In this document: positions 28,835-39,112 of the stretch, piece by piece
Layout of the letters: every line of letters starts with the position of its first letter
Position numbering within the stretch: the first letter of the stretch is position 1
DNA from: Microbacterium saperdae
GTDB lineage: Bacteria; Actinomycetota; Actinomycetes; Actinomycetales; Microbacteriaceae
Assembly (NCBI RefSeq): GCF_006716345.1
Contig: NZ_VFOX01000001.1
Coordinates: 2,232,001 to 2,296,000 of the forward strand
DNA: 64,000 bases
Direction: 5' to 3'
Program-made: the position numbers and the translations under genes
The notes under the pieces: model-generated
What the model saw: the letters and a program-made list of their open reading frames with translations, nothing else
Databases searched by the model: none
Told to the model about the DNA's origin: nothing

Positions 28835-30003
28835 CAGGACTCCAGGGATGTCGGGTCGGGCTCGGGTGCCGTCGCCGGCTTCTTACGACGGGAGGGCATG
28901 AGGGTGATCAGCAGACAGGCCACGATGCCCACCACGCCGAAGCCGACGCCGGGAAGGTACTGGCCGGGCCAGTCCTCGCGTGCGCCGACGTACATGAGCA
29001 GCACCGCGAGCGAGATCACGGCCGACCATGCGTAGAAGATGAGGACCGCGTCGCGGTCACGGTGCCCGAGGTCGAGCATCCGGTGGTGCAGGTGCTTCCG
29101 GTCAGGCGAGAACGGCGAACGCCCGGCGCTCATCCGCCGCAGCACCGCCAATCCGAAGTCCAGCAGTGGAAGCAGCACGACGAGCAGCGGCAGCAGGATC
29201 GGCAGGAACGCACCGACCAGCTGCGAGCGTCCCAGACGCTCCGGGTCGAGCGAGGACGGGTCCATCTGCCCGGTGATCGAGATCGCGGACGTCGCCATCA
29301 GCAGACCGATGACGAGTGCGCCGGAGTCGCCCATGAAGAGCTTAGCGGGGCTCCAGTTCAGCGGCAGGAATCCGATGCAGGCTCCGATCAGCACCGCGGC
29401 GATGAACGTCGAGAGATTGAAGTAGCTGGACGCGCCGGAGTCGCGCGTGAAGATGTACGAGTAGGCGAAGAAGACGCCGTTCGAGATGAGGCACACGCCC
29501 GCGACGAGCCCGTCCAGTCCGTCGATGAAGTTGACGGCGTTCATCACGATCACGATCGCGAACATGGTGATGGTGATGCTCAGCCAGCTCGAGACGACGA
29601 TCAGGTCCCCGAAGGGCAGGGACAGGATCTGCAACCCGCCGCCGACCGTGATGACGCCGGCCGCCAGGAACTGGGCTCCGAGCTTGATCATCCAGTCGAT
29701 GTCCCAGAGGTCGTCCACGACCCCGATGACGGCGATCAGCAGCGAGGCGGCGAGGATCGACCAGATGGTCTGCGGCGGCGTCCAGATGCTCTGGAAGAAC
29801 GGGTTCATCGCGGAGAACCCGAACGCGGCGACGATGCCGAGGAAGATCGCGACGCCGCCGAGACGCGGAGTCGGCGTCGTGTGCACGTCGCGCTCGCGGA
29901 TGCCCGGGTAGAGCTTGTACCGCAGGCTCAGTCGCCAGACCGCCCAGGTCAGCGCGAACGTGATCGCGGCAGTGATGAGGATCGTGAAGAGATACTGCTT
30001 CAC
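28834..30003 (-). CDS. wecA: Undecaprenyl-phosphate GlcNAc-1-phosphate transferase (WecA/TagO family)
   Basis: A 389-residue polytopic enzyme that attaches sugar-1-phosphate to undecaprenyl phosphate and so starts teichoic acid or other glycopolymer synthesis. Family motifs are present: PTPRLGG, the Asp pair VVDDLWDID, NAVNFIDGLDGL, MGDSGAL and the C-terminal KHLHHRML, with about eleven transmembrane helices. Its ATG overlaps the tsaC stop (ATGA). The position between tsaC and atpI is standard for actinobacteria. A short polar tail ends the protein. Confidence 0.96.
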   Translation of the reverse strand: MKQYLFTILITAAITFALTWAVWRLSLRYKLYPGIRERDVHTTPTPRLGGVAIFLGIVAAFGFSAMNPFFQSIWTPPQTIWSILAASLLIAVIGVVDDLWDIDWMIKLGAQFLAAGVITVGGGLQILSLPFGDLIVVSSWLSITITMFAIVIVMNAVNFIDGLDGLVAGVCLISNGVFFAYSYIFTRDSGASSYFNLSTFIAAVLIGACIGFLPLNWSPAKLFMGDSGALVIGLLMATSAISITGQMDPSSLDPERLGRSQLVGAFLPILLPLLVVLLPLLDFGLAVLRRMSAGRSPFSPDRKHLHHRMLDLGHRDRDAVLIFYAWSAVISLAVLLMYVGAREDWPGQYLPGVGFGVVGIVACLLITLMPSRRKKPATAPEPDPTSLES

Positions 30004-30734
30004 GAATCCCCGTCCTGGTGCTCCTCCTGCGCGGCATCCACCGGCTGCTCCTCCTGCTGCTCCGGTTCGAGCAGGTCGCCGAGCACTTCGTGCAGTTGCT
30101 CACGGCTGACCGCGCCGTCCCGCAGGATCCGGACGAGGGCGTCTCCATCGTCCGCGCCGCGGCGCACGAGCGATGTCGCGTCCACGATCGTCGACGCGAT
30201 GCCGTCCTTGCTGAGACCGTCAGCCAGGTAGACCGCGACGCTGTCGCCCAGCATCTTCTCGGCGTCGAGGGCGGAGATCGCGGCGTCGTGACCGGTGAGG
30301 TTCGCGCTCGACACCGCGAGCGGCCCCGTCTCGGCGAGCAGTTCGAGAGCCACTCGCCCTTGGGGCATGCGCACGGCCACGGTCCCGAGGGTCTCCCCCA
30401 GGTCCCACACCAGCGACGGCTGCGCGGGAAGCACGATGGTCAGTCCCCCCGGCCAGAACGCGTCGACGAGGCGCTGCACCGGCTCGGGGACGGACTCCGC
30501 GAGAGCGGCGAGCGTGTCGACCGAACCGATCAGCACGGGCGGCGGCTGGTTGCGCCCTCTCCCCTTCGCGTCGAGCAGACGCTGCACCGCGGTGGGCGAG
30601 AACGCGTCGGCGGCGACGCCGTAGACGGTGTCGGTGGGCATGACGATGAGTTCGCCGCGGCCGATGGCCTGGCGTGCGTGCCGCATTCCGGCGAGCAGCT
30701 GCGCTTCGTCGTGGCAGTCGAAGATGGAGGACAT
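30000..30734 (-). CDS. tsaC: L-threonylcarbamoyladenylate synthase
   Basis: A 244-residue YrdC/Sua5-fold enzyme that makes threonylcarbamoyl-AMP from Thr, bicarbonate and ATP for the t6A modification of tRNA. The signature MPTDTVYGVAADAF, the KGRGRNQPPPVLI loop and the SSANLTG motif are intact. It lacks the Sua5 C-terminal domain; instead there is a Gln/Glu-rich tail (last 25 residues). The gene lies 52 bases after prmC and overlaps wecA. Confidence 0.96.
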   Translation of the reverse strand: MSSIFDCHDEAQLLAGMRHARQAIGRGELIVMPTDTVYGVAADAFSPTAVQRLLDAKGRGRNQPPPVLIGSVDTLAALAESVPEPVQRLVDAFWPGGLTIVLPAQPSLVWDLGETLGTVAVRMPQGRVALELLAETGPLAVSSANLTGHDAAISALDAEKMLGDSVAVYLADGLSKDGIASTIVDATSLVRRGADDGDALVRILRDGAVSREQLHEVLGDLLEPEQQEEQPVDAAQEEHQDGDS

Positions 30735-30786
30735 GACGGTTCGATTCTATCCGGGGACGACGGGGCTGATGCTCGGAGTGCCGTGA

Positions 30787-31647
30787 TCAGGCGCGCACGG
30801 CCGTGGTGGCACGATCGCGGAGGGTCAGATCGCGGTGCGTGGCAGCCGCACGCCACCCTTCCGCGACGAGGATCTCTCGGATCGACGCCCCCTGCAGCTC
30901 CCCGTGCTCGATCACCAGCAGGCCGCCGGGACGGAGCAGTTCCGCCGCCCTCGTGCTCAGCACCCGCACGAGGTCGAGACCGTCGGCCCCGCCGTACAGC
31001 GCCATCGCCGGGTCGAACAGCCGGACCTCCGGATCGCGCGGGATCGCCTCATCCGGCACGTACGGCGGGTTGGAGATCACCACGGATGCGGTGCCGTCGA
31101 GCTCGGGGAACGCCTCCGCCATGTGCGCGAGGACCAGGGTGAGGTTCTCGACTCCGCTCGTGTTGCGGCTCGCCCAGACGTGCGCCTCGGGTGACAGCTC
31201 GGCGGCGAAGATCCTCGCGTGAGGCACCTCTGTCGCCATCGCCAGCGCGATCGCGCCGCTCCCCGTTCCGAGGTCGATCCCGATCGGGGCGGGCTCCGGC
31301 GCGTTCAACAGCGCATCGATCGCGAACTGCACGACCGTCTCCGTCTCGGGGCGCGGGACGAACACCCCGGGCCCGACCTGCAGTTCGAGATGCCGGAACG
31401 GCGCCGTCCCGGTGATGTGCTGGAGCGGCTCCCGCACGGATCGGCGCACCACGAGCGCGTCGATCCGCTCGGCGTCCGCTGGGGCCACCTCGTCACCGCG
31501 GATCAGGGCGGCCTGCACCTCTCCTCTGCGGAGGCCGAGCACGTGACCGGCGAGGAGTTCGGCGTCGACCAGCGGATCGGGGACGCCGGCGTCGGCGAGA
31601 CGCTGCGCCGCGCCGCGCACGAGGGCGGCGAGAGTGTTCACGGACAT
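30787..31647 (-). CDS. prmC: Release factor glutamine methyltransferase
   Basis: A 286-residue SAM-dependent methyltransferase that methylates the GGQ glutamine of release factors RF1/RF2. The SAM motif [14 protein letters not shown] and the catalytic NPPY (SNPPYVP) are present. The ATG at 31647 was chosen over an upstream frame because it matches the family N-terminus and lies seven bases after TACGCT (31660-31655), consistent with a near-leaderless transcript. It is normally next to prfA; here cysK-cysE and a small membrane gene intervene. Confidence 0.96.
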   Translation of the reverse strand: MSVNTLAALVRGAAQRLADAGVPDPLVDAELLAGHVLGLRRGEVQAALIRGDEVAPADAERIDALVVRRSVREPLQHITGTAPFRHLELQVGPGVFVPRPETETVVQFAIDALLNAPEPAPIGIDLGTGSGAIALAMATEVPHARIFAAELSPEAHVWASRNTSGVENLTLVLAHMAEAFPELDGTASVVISNPPYVPDEAIPRDPEVRLFDPAMALYGGADGLDLVRVLSTRAAELLRPGGLLVIEHGELQGASIREILVAEGWRAAATHRDLTLRDRATTAVRA

Positions 31648-31747
31648 GGCTTCCAGCGTAGAGCGCCGGAGGGTGTCACAATGCCGACCCCTGATCCGAC
31701 CTCGAATAGGCTGGTGCCGCACTGACCCGCATCAGGAAGGCTCTCCC

Positions 31748-32686
31748 ATGCCCGGCATCCATTCCGACATCACGACCGCATTCGGCAACACTCCGCTCGT
31801 CCGGCTGAACAATGTGACGGAAGGCCTGGGGGCGACTGTGCTCGCCAAGCTCGAGTACTACAACCCCGCATCGAGCGTGAAGGATCGCATCGGCATCGCG
31901 ATGATCAACGCGGCCGAGGCGTCCGGCGAGCTGAAGCCCGGCGGCACGATCGTGGAGTCCACGAGCGGCAACACGGGCATCGCCCTGGCCATGGTGGGGG
32001 CGGCCCGCGGCTACAAGGTCATCCTGACCATGCCGGCATCCATGTCGAAGGAGCGGCGGGTGCTGCTCAAGGCGTTCGGCGCCGAGATCGTCCTGACCGA
32101 CCCCACCAAGGGCATGAGCGGCGCGATCGAGGTCACGAAGCAGATCGTCGCCGACACCCCCGGCGCCATCTGGATCCGGCAGTTCGAGAACGCCGCGAAC
32201 CCGCAGATCCACCGGGAGACCACCGCACCGGAGATCCTGCGCGACACCGACGGAGACGTCGACATCTTCGTCGCCGGCGTCGGTACCGGTGGCACCGTGA
32301 CCGGCACCGGTCAGGCGCTGAAGGCAGCGAAGCCCGATGTGCAGGTCATCGCCGTCGAGCCGAAGGACTCCCCCGTCCTGAGCGAGGGCCACCCCGGCCC
32401 TCACAAGATCCAGGGCATCGGACCCAACTTCGTCCCGGCCATTCTCGACCGCGACGTGCTCGACGAGGTCATCCCCGTCGAGTTCGCGGATTCGCTGCGC
32501 GTCGCCCGTGAGCTCGCAGCGAAAGAGGGCCTGCTCGTCGGCATGTCCGCGGGCGCCGCCGTCTGGGCAGCGCTGCAGGTCGCCGCACGACCCGAGAACG
32601 CCGGCAAGACCATCGTCGTCATCATCCCCGACACCGGAGAGCGCTACCTCTCGACCGCGCTGTTCGAAGACCTGCGCGAGGAGTGA
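31748..32686 (+). CDS. cysK: Cysteine synthase A (O-acetylserine sulfhydrylase)
   Basis: A 312-residue PLP enzyme making cysteine from O-acetylserine and sulfide. The PLP Lys is in ASSVKDR (about residue 44). The substrate loop STSGNTG and the phosphate-binding loop GTGGTVTG are conserved. AGGAAGG lies before the ATG at 31748; TAGGCT (31707-31712) is a likely -10. Its stop overlaps the cysE start (GTGA), so the two enzymes of the pathway are translationally coupled. Confidence 0.98.
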   Translation: MPGIHSDITTAFGNTPLVRLNNVTEGLGATVLAKLEYYNPASSVKDRIGIAMINAAEASGELKPGGTIVESTSGNTGIALAMVGAARGYKVILTMPASMSKERRVLLKAFGAEIVLTDPTKGMSGAIEVTKQIVADTPGAIWIRQFENAANPQIHRETTAPEILRDTDGDVDIFVAGVGTGGTVTGTGQALKAAKPDVQVIAVEPKDSPVLSEGHPGPHKIQGIGPNFVPAILDRDVLDEVIPVEFADSLRVARELAAKEGLLVGMSAGAAVWAALQVAARPENAGKTIVVIIPDTGERYLSTALFEDLREE

Positions 32687-33264
32687 CGGAGCTGAACGGC
32701 ATGATCGGCCGAATGCGCGAAGACATCGTGGCGGCGAAGCTGCGCGACCCCGCCGCACGCAGCACCGTGGAGGTGGCCCTGCTCTATCCCGGACTGCACG
32801 CCATCTGGGCGCACCGCGTCTCCCACGCGCTCTGGCGGCGGGGATTCCGGCTGCCGGCCAGGGCTGGGTCGCAGATCTCGCGCTGGCTCACCGGCATCGA
32901 GATCCACCCGGGAGCGCAGATCGGCCGGCGGTTCTTCATCGATCACGGCATGGGCGTCGTGATCGGCGAGACCGCCGAGATCGGTGACGACGTCATGCTG
33001 TACCACGGTGTGACGCTCGGTGGCCGCACACGTGAATCGGGCAAGCGGCACCCGACGCTGGGAGACGGCGTCGCGGTGGGTGCGGGTGCGAAGATCCTCG
33101 GCCCAATCACGATCGGCGCCGGCTCCGTGGTGGGCGCGAACGCGGTCGTCACACGGGATGCTCCGGATGACAGCATCCTGATCGGGATTCCCGCGAAGCC
33201 CCGCCACCGCCTCGTCGGCGAGGACACGCGCGCGCTGCTCACCGCACCCGACTACTCGATCTGA
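32683..33264 (+). CDS. cysE: Serine O-acetyltransferase
   Basis: A 193-residue acetyltransferase making O-acetylserine, the CysK substrate. The C-terminal left-handed beta-helix is visible as hexapeptide repeats ([24 protein letters not shown]) with the catalytic His in DHGMG and HGVTLGG. The C-terminal end in ..PDYSI supplies a terminal Ile that typically docks into CysK, so the two can form the cysteine synthase complex. GTG start at 32683 overlaps cysK; a later ATG at 32701 is possible. Confidence 0.96.
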   Translation: MTELNGMIGRMREDIVAAKLRDPAARSTVEVALLYPGLHAIWAHRVSHALWRRGFRLPARAGSQISRWLTGIEIHPGAQIGRRFFIDHGMGVVIGETAEIGDDVMLYHGVTLGGRTRESGKRHPTLGDGVAVGAGAKILGPITIGAGSVVGANAVVTRDAPDDSILIGIPAKPRHRLVGEDTRALLTAPDYSI

Positions 33265-33279
33265 CGCCGAGAGGTCGTC

Positions 33280-33684
33280 TCAGCGACGACCGCGCGCTTC
33301 CTTCACCTTGCGCTTGACGAAGATCATCGGCAGCAGCACGCTGCCCAGTGCCGTCACGAGCCAGACGATCACGGAGCCGAGGATCCACCCGGCAGCGTCG
33401 GTGATGCGCAGGCCGCCGATCGGCAGCAGCACGACGATCACCAGAGCGATGAGGGTGGAGAAGATCCCGATCCCGCCCAGCAGCACCGGCGCGTAACGAT
33501 CGGCGATCTTGGTGATCCAGGGCGAGAGGATGCTCTGCAGCAGCGCGAAGATCAGGATGCAGACCACGAAGCCCCACCATTTCGACCAGACGATCTCGAA
33601 TCCGTCGAGGACGAGGTCGGCGACGATGAGTCCGATGGCAGCCGACAGGAGGTAGATGCCTGTGCGGAAGAGAAGTGTGATCAC
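33280..33684 (-). CDS. Small four-helix membrane protein, phage-holin-like family
   Basis: A 134-residue integral membrane protein with four hydrophobic segments (about 5-25, 34-55, 67-90 and 99-122) and a basic C-terminus (KRKVKEARGRR). This resembles small actinobacterial proteins annotated as phage holin family or DUF membrane proteins; there is no phage gene nearby, so a holin role is unlikely. The GTG at 33684 lies exactly six bases after TAGGCT (minus strand, 33696-33691), a leaderless arrangement. It is inserted between prfA and prmC. Confidence 0.78.
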   Translation of the reverse strand: MITLLFRTGIYLLSAAIGLIVADLVLDGFEIVWSKWWGFVVCILIFALLQSILSPWITKIADRYAPVLLGGIGIFSTLIALVIVVLLPIGGLRITDAAGWILGSVIVWLVTALGSVLLPMIFVKRKVKEARGRR

Positions 33685-33716
33685 GCGCTGAGCCTATCGC
33701 TCCGCGCGAGCCCCCG

Positions 33717-34796
33717 TCAGGAGTCGGAGCCGACGGCAGCCAGGCGCGCTTCCTCGTCAGCCGAGATCGCCGAGGCGATGAGAGGCTCGAGAGCGCCGTC
33801 CATGACCTGGTCGAGGTTGTACGCCTTGAACCCCGTGCGGTGATCCGCGATGCGGTTCTCCGGGAAGTTGTAGGTGCGGATGCGCTCGGAACGGTCCATG
33901 CCGCGGATCTGCGACTTGCGGGCATCGGATGCCGCCGCGTCGAGCTCCTCCTGCTGCTTGGCGAGGAGCCGCGCACGCAGCACGCGCATTCCGGCCTCAC
34001 GGTTCTGCAGCTGCGACTTCTCGTTCTGCATCGACACCACGATCCCGCTGGGCAGGTGGGTGATGCGCACGGCGGAGTCGGTCGTGTTGACCGACTGCCC
34101 GCCCGGACCGGACGAGCGGAACACGTCGATCTTGAGGTCGTTCTGGTTGATGGCGATCTCGTCGGGCTCGTCGACCTCGGGGAACACCAGGACGCCGGTG
34201 GTCGAGGTGTGGATACGCCCCTGGGACTCGGTCGCCGGCACCCGCTGCACGCGATGCACACCGCCTTCGTACTTCAGATGCGCCCAGACACCCTGCGCCG
34301 GGTCGGAGGACGACCCCTTGATCGCGACCTGCACGTCCTTGTAGCCACCGAGATCGGACTCGTTGCGTTCGAGGAGCTCGGTCTTCCAACCCTTCGACGC
34401 GGCGTACTGGATGTACATGCGCAGCAGGTCGGCGGCGAACAGCGCCGACTCGGCGCCGCCCTCCCCCGCCTTGATCTCCATGATCACGTCGCGCGCGTCA
34501 TCGGGGTCTCGAGGGATCAGCAGTCGACGCAGCTTCTCCTGCGCGGCCTGCAGCCCCTCTTCGAGCACGGGGACCTCGGCGGCGAACGCCTCGTCCTCAC
34601 GGGCGAACTCGCGCGCGGCGTCGAGGTCGTCGGATGCGGCGACCCACGCCTCGTGCGCCGCGACGATTCGTGACAACTCGGCGTAGCGGCGGTTGACGCG
34701 CTTCGCCCGCGCGGCGTCGGCGTGCACCGCCGGGTCGGAGAGTTCCTCCTGCACCCGGCGATGCTCGTCGATCAACGCCTGGACGGACTCGAACAC
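33717..34796 (-). CDS. prfA: Peptide chain release factor 1
   Basis: A 359-residue RF1 that ends translation at UAA and UAG. The GGQ motif is in [17 protein letters not shown], the target of PrmC methylation. The stop-codon recognition region and the [18 protein letters not shown] block are typical. The GTG at 34796 lies 11 bases after the rho stop, which together with homology fixes the start. Rho and RF1 are probably cotranscribed. Confidence 0.98.
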   Translation of the reverse strand: MFESVQALIDEHRRVQEELSDPAVHADAARAKRVNRRYAELSRIVAAHEAWVAASDDLDAAREFAREDEAFAAEVPVLEEGLQAAQEKLRRLLIPRDPDDARDVIMEIKAGEGGAESALFAADLLRMYIQYAASKGWKTELLERNESDLGGYKDVQVAIKGSSSDPAQGVWAHLKYEGGVHRVQRVPATESQGRIHTSTTGVLVFPEVDEPDEIAINQNDLKIDVFRSSGPGGQSVNTTDSAVRITHLPSGIVVSMQNEKSQLQNREAGMRVLRARLLAKQQEELDAAASDARKSQIRGMDRSERIRTYNFPENRIADHRTGFKAYNLDQVMDGALEPLIASAISADEEARLAAVGSDS

Positions 34797-34807
34797 AGCG
34801 GCTCCGC

Positions 34808-36712
34808 TCAGCGGATGTTGTTGTCGTGCCCGTGAGCGCCGGACGGCAGCGTCGGGATCGACTTCTGCATCTGCACGAGGAACTCGACGTTGGAGTTGGT
34901 CTCCTTGAGCTTGCCGAGTACGACCTCGAGGGCCTGCTGCTGGTCGAGGCCGGCGAGGGCGCGACGCAGCTTCCACGTGATCTTGACCTCGTCGGCCGAG
35001 AGCAGCATCTCTTCGCGGCGGGTGCTCGACGCGTTGACGTCGACCGCCGGGAAGATGCGCTTGTCGGCGAGCGAGCGCGAGAGACGCAGTTCGCTGTTGC
35101 CGGTGCCCTTGAACTCCTCGAAGATGACCTCGTCCATCTTGGAACCGGTCTCGACGAGCGCGGTCGCGAGGATGGTGAGCGAGCCACCGTTCTCGATGTT
35201 GCGCGCGGCACCGAAGAAGCGCTTGGGCGGGTACAGTGCGGAGGCGTCGACGCCACCGGTCAGCACACGGCCGGACGCGGGGGCGGCGAGGTTGTACGCG
35301 CGGCCGAGGCGGGTGATCGAGTCGAGCAGCACGACGACGTCGCGGCCGAGCTCGACCAGACGCTTGGCACGCTCGATCGCGAGCTCGGCGACCGTGGTGT
35401 GGTCCTCAGCGGGGCGGTCGAAGGTCGAGGCGATGACCTCGCCCTTCACCGTGCGCTCCATGTCGGTGACCTCTTCGGGGCGCTCGTCGACGAGCACGAC
35501 CATGAGGTGGACCTCGGGGTTGTTCTGCGCGATCGCGTTCGCGATCTGCTGCAGCACGATCGTCTTGCCGGCCTTGGGCGGCGCGACGATGAGTCCGCGC
35601 TGGCCCTTGCCGATCGGGGCGACCAGGTCGATGATGCGCTGCGTGAGCTTCTCGGGCGCCGTCTCCAGACGCAGACGCTCCTGCGGGTAGAGAGGAGTGA
35701 GCTTGCCGAACTCGACGCGGGTCGCGGCGTCGTCGATCGACAGACCGTTGATCGAGTCGACCTTGACCAGGGCGTTGTACTTCTGGCGCCCGGGCTGGTC
35801 ACCCTCGCGCGGCTGCTTGATCGAGCCGACGATCGCATCGCCCTTGCGCAGGTTGTACTTCTTGACCTGTCCGAGCGAGACGTAGACGTCGCTGGGGCCG
35901 GCGAGGTAGCCGGTGGTGCGCACGAACGCGTAGTTGTCGAGCACGTCGAGGATGCCGGCGATCGGGATCAGGACGTCGTCCTCGCCGATCTCGGTGTCGA
36001 ACTCGTCGGTCGGGGCACCGCTGCGGCGCTTGTTGCGCTGACGGTTGCGACCGTTTCCGGCCTGGTCGTCGTCAGCGGCCGGCTGCGCCTGCTGCTGGTC
36101 CTGCGCGGTGCCGCTCTGGCCACGGCCACGGTTGCGGCTGCGGTTGCGGTTGCGGCTGCGGCCGCCCTGCTCATCACCTTCGCCGGAGTCGGATGCGCCG
36201 TCGGAGGTGGGCTGCGCGTCAGCGGGCGCCGACTCGGCGGGCTGCTCGGCCGCGGGGGCCTCTGCGGCGGGCTTCTGCGCGCCGCGGCGGCCACGGCCGC
36301 TGGTCTTGGGGGCGGCCTCGGCCGGAGCCTCGGTCGTGGTGCTCTCGGCCGGCTTCTCGGCGGCAGGAGCCTCAGCCGGAGCGGCGGGCGCCTCGGCGGC
36401 AGCGGCAGGCGCCTCGGAGGCGTCGGCCTTCTTGGCGCGGCTGCGGCGCGGCGCCTTCGCCTTCGGAGCCGCCTCGGCAGCGTCGCCGTCGGCCGCGGGA
36501 GCGGCTGCGGGTGCGTCTGCGGCGGGCGCCGACTCCGCCTGTGCGGCGGCAGCCTTCTCGGCCTTCGCAGCCGCGGTGGCGCTGGTGGCGCGGCGGGGCG
36601 CACGCTTGCGCGCCGGAGCGGCCTCCGTGGCCGCATCGGCGTTCACGGCAGCAGCCGGCGCATCGGCGACCGGTGCGGACTGGTCGTTCTGGGTCTCGGA
36701 GAAATTCTCCAC
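34808..36712 (-). CDS. rho: Transcription termination factor Rho
   Basis: A 634-residue hexameric RNA helicase/ATPase. The C-terminal motor has Walker A APPKAGKT and the [13 protein letters not shown] and [14 protein letters not shown] motifs; the primary RNA-binding OB fold starts near residue 245. The first 240 residues are a low-complexity Ala/Pro/Glu region followed by an Arg/Asn-rich block ([14 protein letters not shown]), the actinobacterial insertion thought to add RNA contacts. I chose the GTG at 36712 because GAGGGAG is five bases upstream. An ATG 21 bases earlier has no such site. Confidence 0.98.
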   Translation of the reverse strand: MENFSETQNDQSAPVADAPAAAVNADAATEAAPARKRAPRRATSATAAAKAEKAAAAQAESAPAADAPAAAPAADGDAAEAAPKAKAPRRSRAKKADASEAPAAAAEAPAAPAEAPAAEKPAESTTTEAPAEAAPKTSGRGRRGAQKPAAEAPAAEQPAESAPADAQPTSDGASDSGEGDEQGGRSRNRNRSRNRGRGQSGTAQDQQQAQPAADDDQAGNGRNRQRNKRRSGAPTDEFDTEIGEDDVLIPIAGILDVLDNYAFVRTTGYLAGPSDVYVSLGQVKKYNLRKGDAIVGSIKQPREGDQPGRQKYNALVKVDSINGLSIDDAATRVEFGKLTPLYPQERLRLETAPEKLTQRIIDLVAPIGKGQRGLIVAPPKAGKTIVLQQIANAIAQNNPEVHLMVVLVDERPEEVTDMERTVKGEVIASTFDRPAEDHTTVAELAIERAKRLVELGRDVVVLLDSITRLGRAYNLAAPASGRVLTGGVDASALYPPKRFFGAARNIENGGSLTILATALVETGSKMDEVIFEEFKGTGNSELRLSRSLADKRIFPAVDVNASSTRREEMLLSADEVKITWKLRRALAGLDQQQALEVVLGKLKETNSNVEFLVQMQKSIPTLPSGAHGHDNNIR

Positions 36713-36866
36713 GAGTACTCCCTCATGTGTCATGGGAAAAGAGCGTTGTACGCGCACAACGGGTGCTGCGCGCGATCGCACGGGCTGACGCTCGGCGTCA
36801 GCCGGCCTGGGCACGTGTGCCAAGGGGTTCGCGTGCGGGTCTTGCAGAGTTGCAATGGGGCCAGAT
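36713..36866 (-). promoter_or_regulatory. rho leader region with a perfect hairpin
   Basis: The 154 bases between thrB and rho contain a perfect 9-bp stem, GGCTGACGC (36783-36791) with GCGTCAGCC (36795-36803), around a three-base loop. It lies about 70 bases before the rho start. No T-run follows on either strand, so it is probably not a simple terminator. It may be a 5'-UTR element for rho autoregulation or a boundary after thrB (inference). Confidence 0.5.
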
Positions 36867-37811
36867 TCACGAAGCTTCGTGGAAGCCCTCCGCTCGATCC
36901 CCCACTGTACCACCACGGACGTCGACGGCGAGCAGCAGCGCCTCCCACGGGGTGTCGGTCACTTCGTCGGCCAGTTCGACCGCGTCCTGACGGCTGCCGG
37001 GGCCGTCCGCGAGCACCAGCACGCTGGGTCCCGCCCCGGAGACGACCGCCGCGAATCCGGCACCGCGCAGAGCCTGGACCAGGCGCTGCGTCTCGGGCAT
37101 CGCCTCGGCACGGTAGTCCTGATGCAGCCGGTCGGCAGTCGCGTCCAGCAGCAGCTCCGGACTCTGCATCAGCGCCGCGATGAGCAGCGCCGAGCGCGAG
37201 ACGTTGAACACGGCATCCGCTGTGGACACCTGGGGCGGCTGCAGCGAACGGGCCTGCGAGGTCGACATCGTGTACGCCGGCACGAGCACGAGCGGCGACA
37301 CCCCGCGGTGAACCAGGAGCTTCTTGTGCTGCGGGCCGCGCTCGCCCATCCACGCGATGGTGAGACCGCCGAACAGCGCCGGAGCGACGTTGTCGGGGTG
37401 GCCTTCGATCTCGGTCGCCAGCCGCAGCAGGTCACCGTCGCCGATCTCGACGTCTCCCGCCAGCAGCCCCTTGGCCGCCAGCACGCCGGCGGCCACTGCG
37501 GCACCGGAGGAACCGAGCCCGCGGCCGTGCGGGACACCGTTCTCCGCGACGATGCGCAGGCCCGGCAGGGGGCGTCCGGCGTCCGCGTAGACGTGTGCGA
37601 TCGTGCGGACGATGAGATTGGTCTCGTCGCGCGGGATCTCCGCGGCACCCGACCCGGAGACCTCGACCTCGAGGGTGCCGGCCGGGAGCTCGGTGATCTG
37701 CAGCGTGTCGTAGACGCTGAGCGCCAGACCCAGGGTGTCGAAGCCGGGTCCGAGGTTCGCGCTGGTGGCGGGGACGCGCACCTCGACGGTGCGGCCCTGC
37801 GCCATCGTCAC
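36867..37811 (-). CDS. thrB: Homoserine kinase
   Basis: A 314-residue GHMP kinase that phosphorylates homoserine for threonine synthesis. The ATP-binding motif PHGRGLGSSGAA (about 94-105) and the N-terminal PATSANLGPGFD are present, and the C-terminal VSGAGPSVL motif is intact. The GTG at 37811 overlaps the hom stop (GTGA); an ATG at 37805 is the alternative start. thrC, often between hom and thrB in actinobacteria, is absent here. Confidence 0.97.
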   Translation of the reverse strand: MTMAQGRTVEVRVPATSANLGPGFDTLGLALSVYDTLQITELPAGTLEVEVSGSGAAEIPRDETNLIVRTIAHVYADAGRPLPGLRIVAENGVPHGRGLGSSGAAVAAGVLAAKGLLAGDVEIGDGDLLRLATEIEGHPDNVAPALFGGLTIAWMGERGPQHKKLLVHRGVSPLVLVPAYTMSTSQARSLQPPQVSTADAVFNVSRSALLIAALMQSPELLLDATADRLHQDYRAEAMPETQRLVQALRGAGFAAVVSGAGPSVLVLADGPGSRQDAVELADEVTDTPWEALLLAVDVRGGTVGDRAEGFHEAS

Positions 37812-39112
37812 TCGCCTTCCACGCGCAGCACGGAGACCACGCGCTCGACCACGGAGCTGCCGGCCAGCGCATCGACGGTCGCGCTGAGCGCGCTCTCGGC
37901 AGCGCGGTGCGTGCCGATGATCAGACGTGCCGTCGGCTCCGCCTCGCCCTCGACGGTCTGCACGACGGTCGCGACGGAGACTCCCCCGTCGCTGAGGATG
38001 CCGGCGACGGTGGCGAGCACACCGGGTGCGTCCGCGACTTCGAGCGTGATCTGGTAGCGGGTGGTGACGTGCCCGATCGGGACGATCGGCATGTTGGCCC
38101 TGGTCGACTCCCCCACCCCGACACCGCCGGCGATGTGGCGACGCGCGGCGGACACGACATCGCCGAGCACAGCGGAGGCGGTCTGCACTCCCCCGGCACC
38201 TGCGCCGTAGAACATGAGCGATCCCGCGGCCTCGGCCTCGACGAACACGGCGTTGTTCGCGCCGTGCACGGAGGCGAGCGGGTGCGACTGCGGCACGAGT
38301 GCCGGGTAGACGCGCACCGAGATGGACTCGTCGCCGTTGGCCTCGATGCGCTCGCAGACCGCGAGCAGCTTGATGACGAAGCCTGCGGAGCGAGCCTCTT
38401 CGATCATCGAGGCCGTGATGGAGGAGATGCCCTCGCGGTGCACGGCGTCGAGCGGCACAGCGGTGTGGAAGGCCAGGCTCGCGAGGATCGCTGCCTTCTG
38501 CGCCGCGTCGTAGCCCTCGACATCCGCGGTGGGGTCCGCTTCGGCGTACCCCAGACGCTGAGCGTCCGCGAGCACGTCCGCGAAGTCCGCACCCTCGGTG
38601 TCCATCCGGTCGAGGATGTAGTTCGTGGTGCCGTTGACGATCCCCATGATCCGAACCACGCGGTCGCCAGCGAGCGAGTCGCGCAGCGGACGGATGATCG
38701 GGATCGCGCCGGCAGCGGCGGCCTCGTAGTACACGGACGCCCCGACACGGTCGGCTGCTTCGAAGAGCTCGGGCCCGTGGGTGGCGAGAAGGGCCTTGTT
38801 GGCCGTCACCACGTCGGCGCCCGAGCCGATCGCCTGCAGGATGTTCGTGCGGGCAGGCTCGATACCGCCGATCAGCTCGATCACGATGTCGGCCCCGAGG
38901 ATCAGGGACTCGGCGTCGGTGGTGAACAGCTCCTGGGGCAGGTCGACGTCGCGAGGCGCGTCGAGGTTGCGCACGGCGATGCCTGCCAGCTCCAGGGAGG
39001 CTCCGGCGCGATCGGCGAGCTCGTCTCCGTGGCGCAGCAGGAGTGCTGCGACCTGGGAGCCGACAGCCCCGGCGCCGAGAAGCGCCACACGAAGTCGTCG
39101 GTACTCTGTCAT
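37808..39112 (-). CDS. hom: Homoserine dehydrogenase
   Basis: A 434-residue NAD(P)H-dependent enzyme reducing aspartate semialdehyde to homoserine. The Rossmann motif GAGAVGSQV, the NKALL segment, the GIVNGTTNYIL signature and the catalytic Lys region (YDAAQKAAILASLAF) are visible. A C-terminal ACT domain (about 350-434) implies feedback control by threonine. The ATG at 39112 has AGAAGGAG upstream and overlaps the lysA stop by four bases. Confidence 0.98.
   Translation of the reverse strand: MTEYRRLRVALLGAGAVGSQVAALLLRHGDELADRAGASLELAGIAVRNLDAPRDVDLPQELFTTDAESLILGADIVIELIGGIEPARTNILQAIGSGADVVTANKALLATHGPELFEAADRVGASVYYEAAAAGAIPIIRPLRDSLAGDRVVRIMGIVNGTTNYILDRMDTEGADFADVLADAQRLGYAEADPTADVEGYDAAQKAAILASLAFHTAVPLDAVHREGISSITASMIEEARSAGFVIKLLAVCERIEANGDESISVRVYPALVPQSHPLASVHGANNAVFVEAEAAGSLMFYGAGAGGVQTASAVLGDVVSAARRHIAGGVGVGESTRANMPIVPIGHVTTRYQITLEVADAPGVLATVAGILSDGGVSVATVVQTVEGEAEPTARLIIGTHRAAESALSATVDALAGSSVVERVVSVLRVEGE

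Noticed and set aside
33280..33684. Phage holin suggesting a prophage remnant
   Set aside because: No lysin, capsid, portal or integrase genes nearby; such four-helix proteins are common chromosomal membrane proteins in actinobacteria.
34826..37183. A 785-codon plus-strand frame with Gly/Leu-rich repeats
   Set aside because: It is the complement of the low-complexity N-terminal region of rho; not a Gly-rich surface protein.
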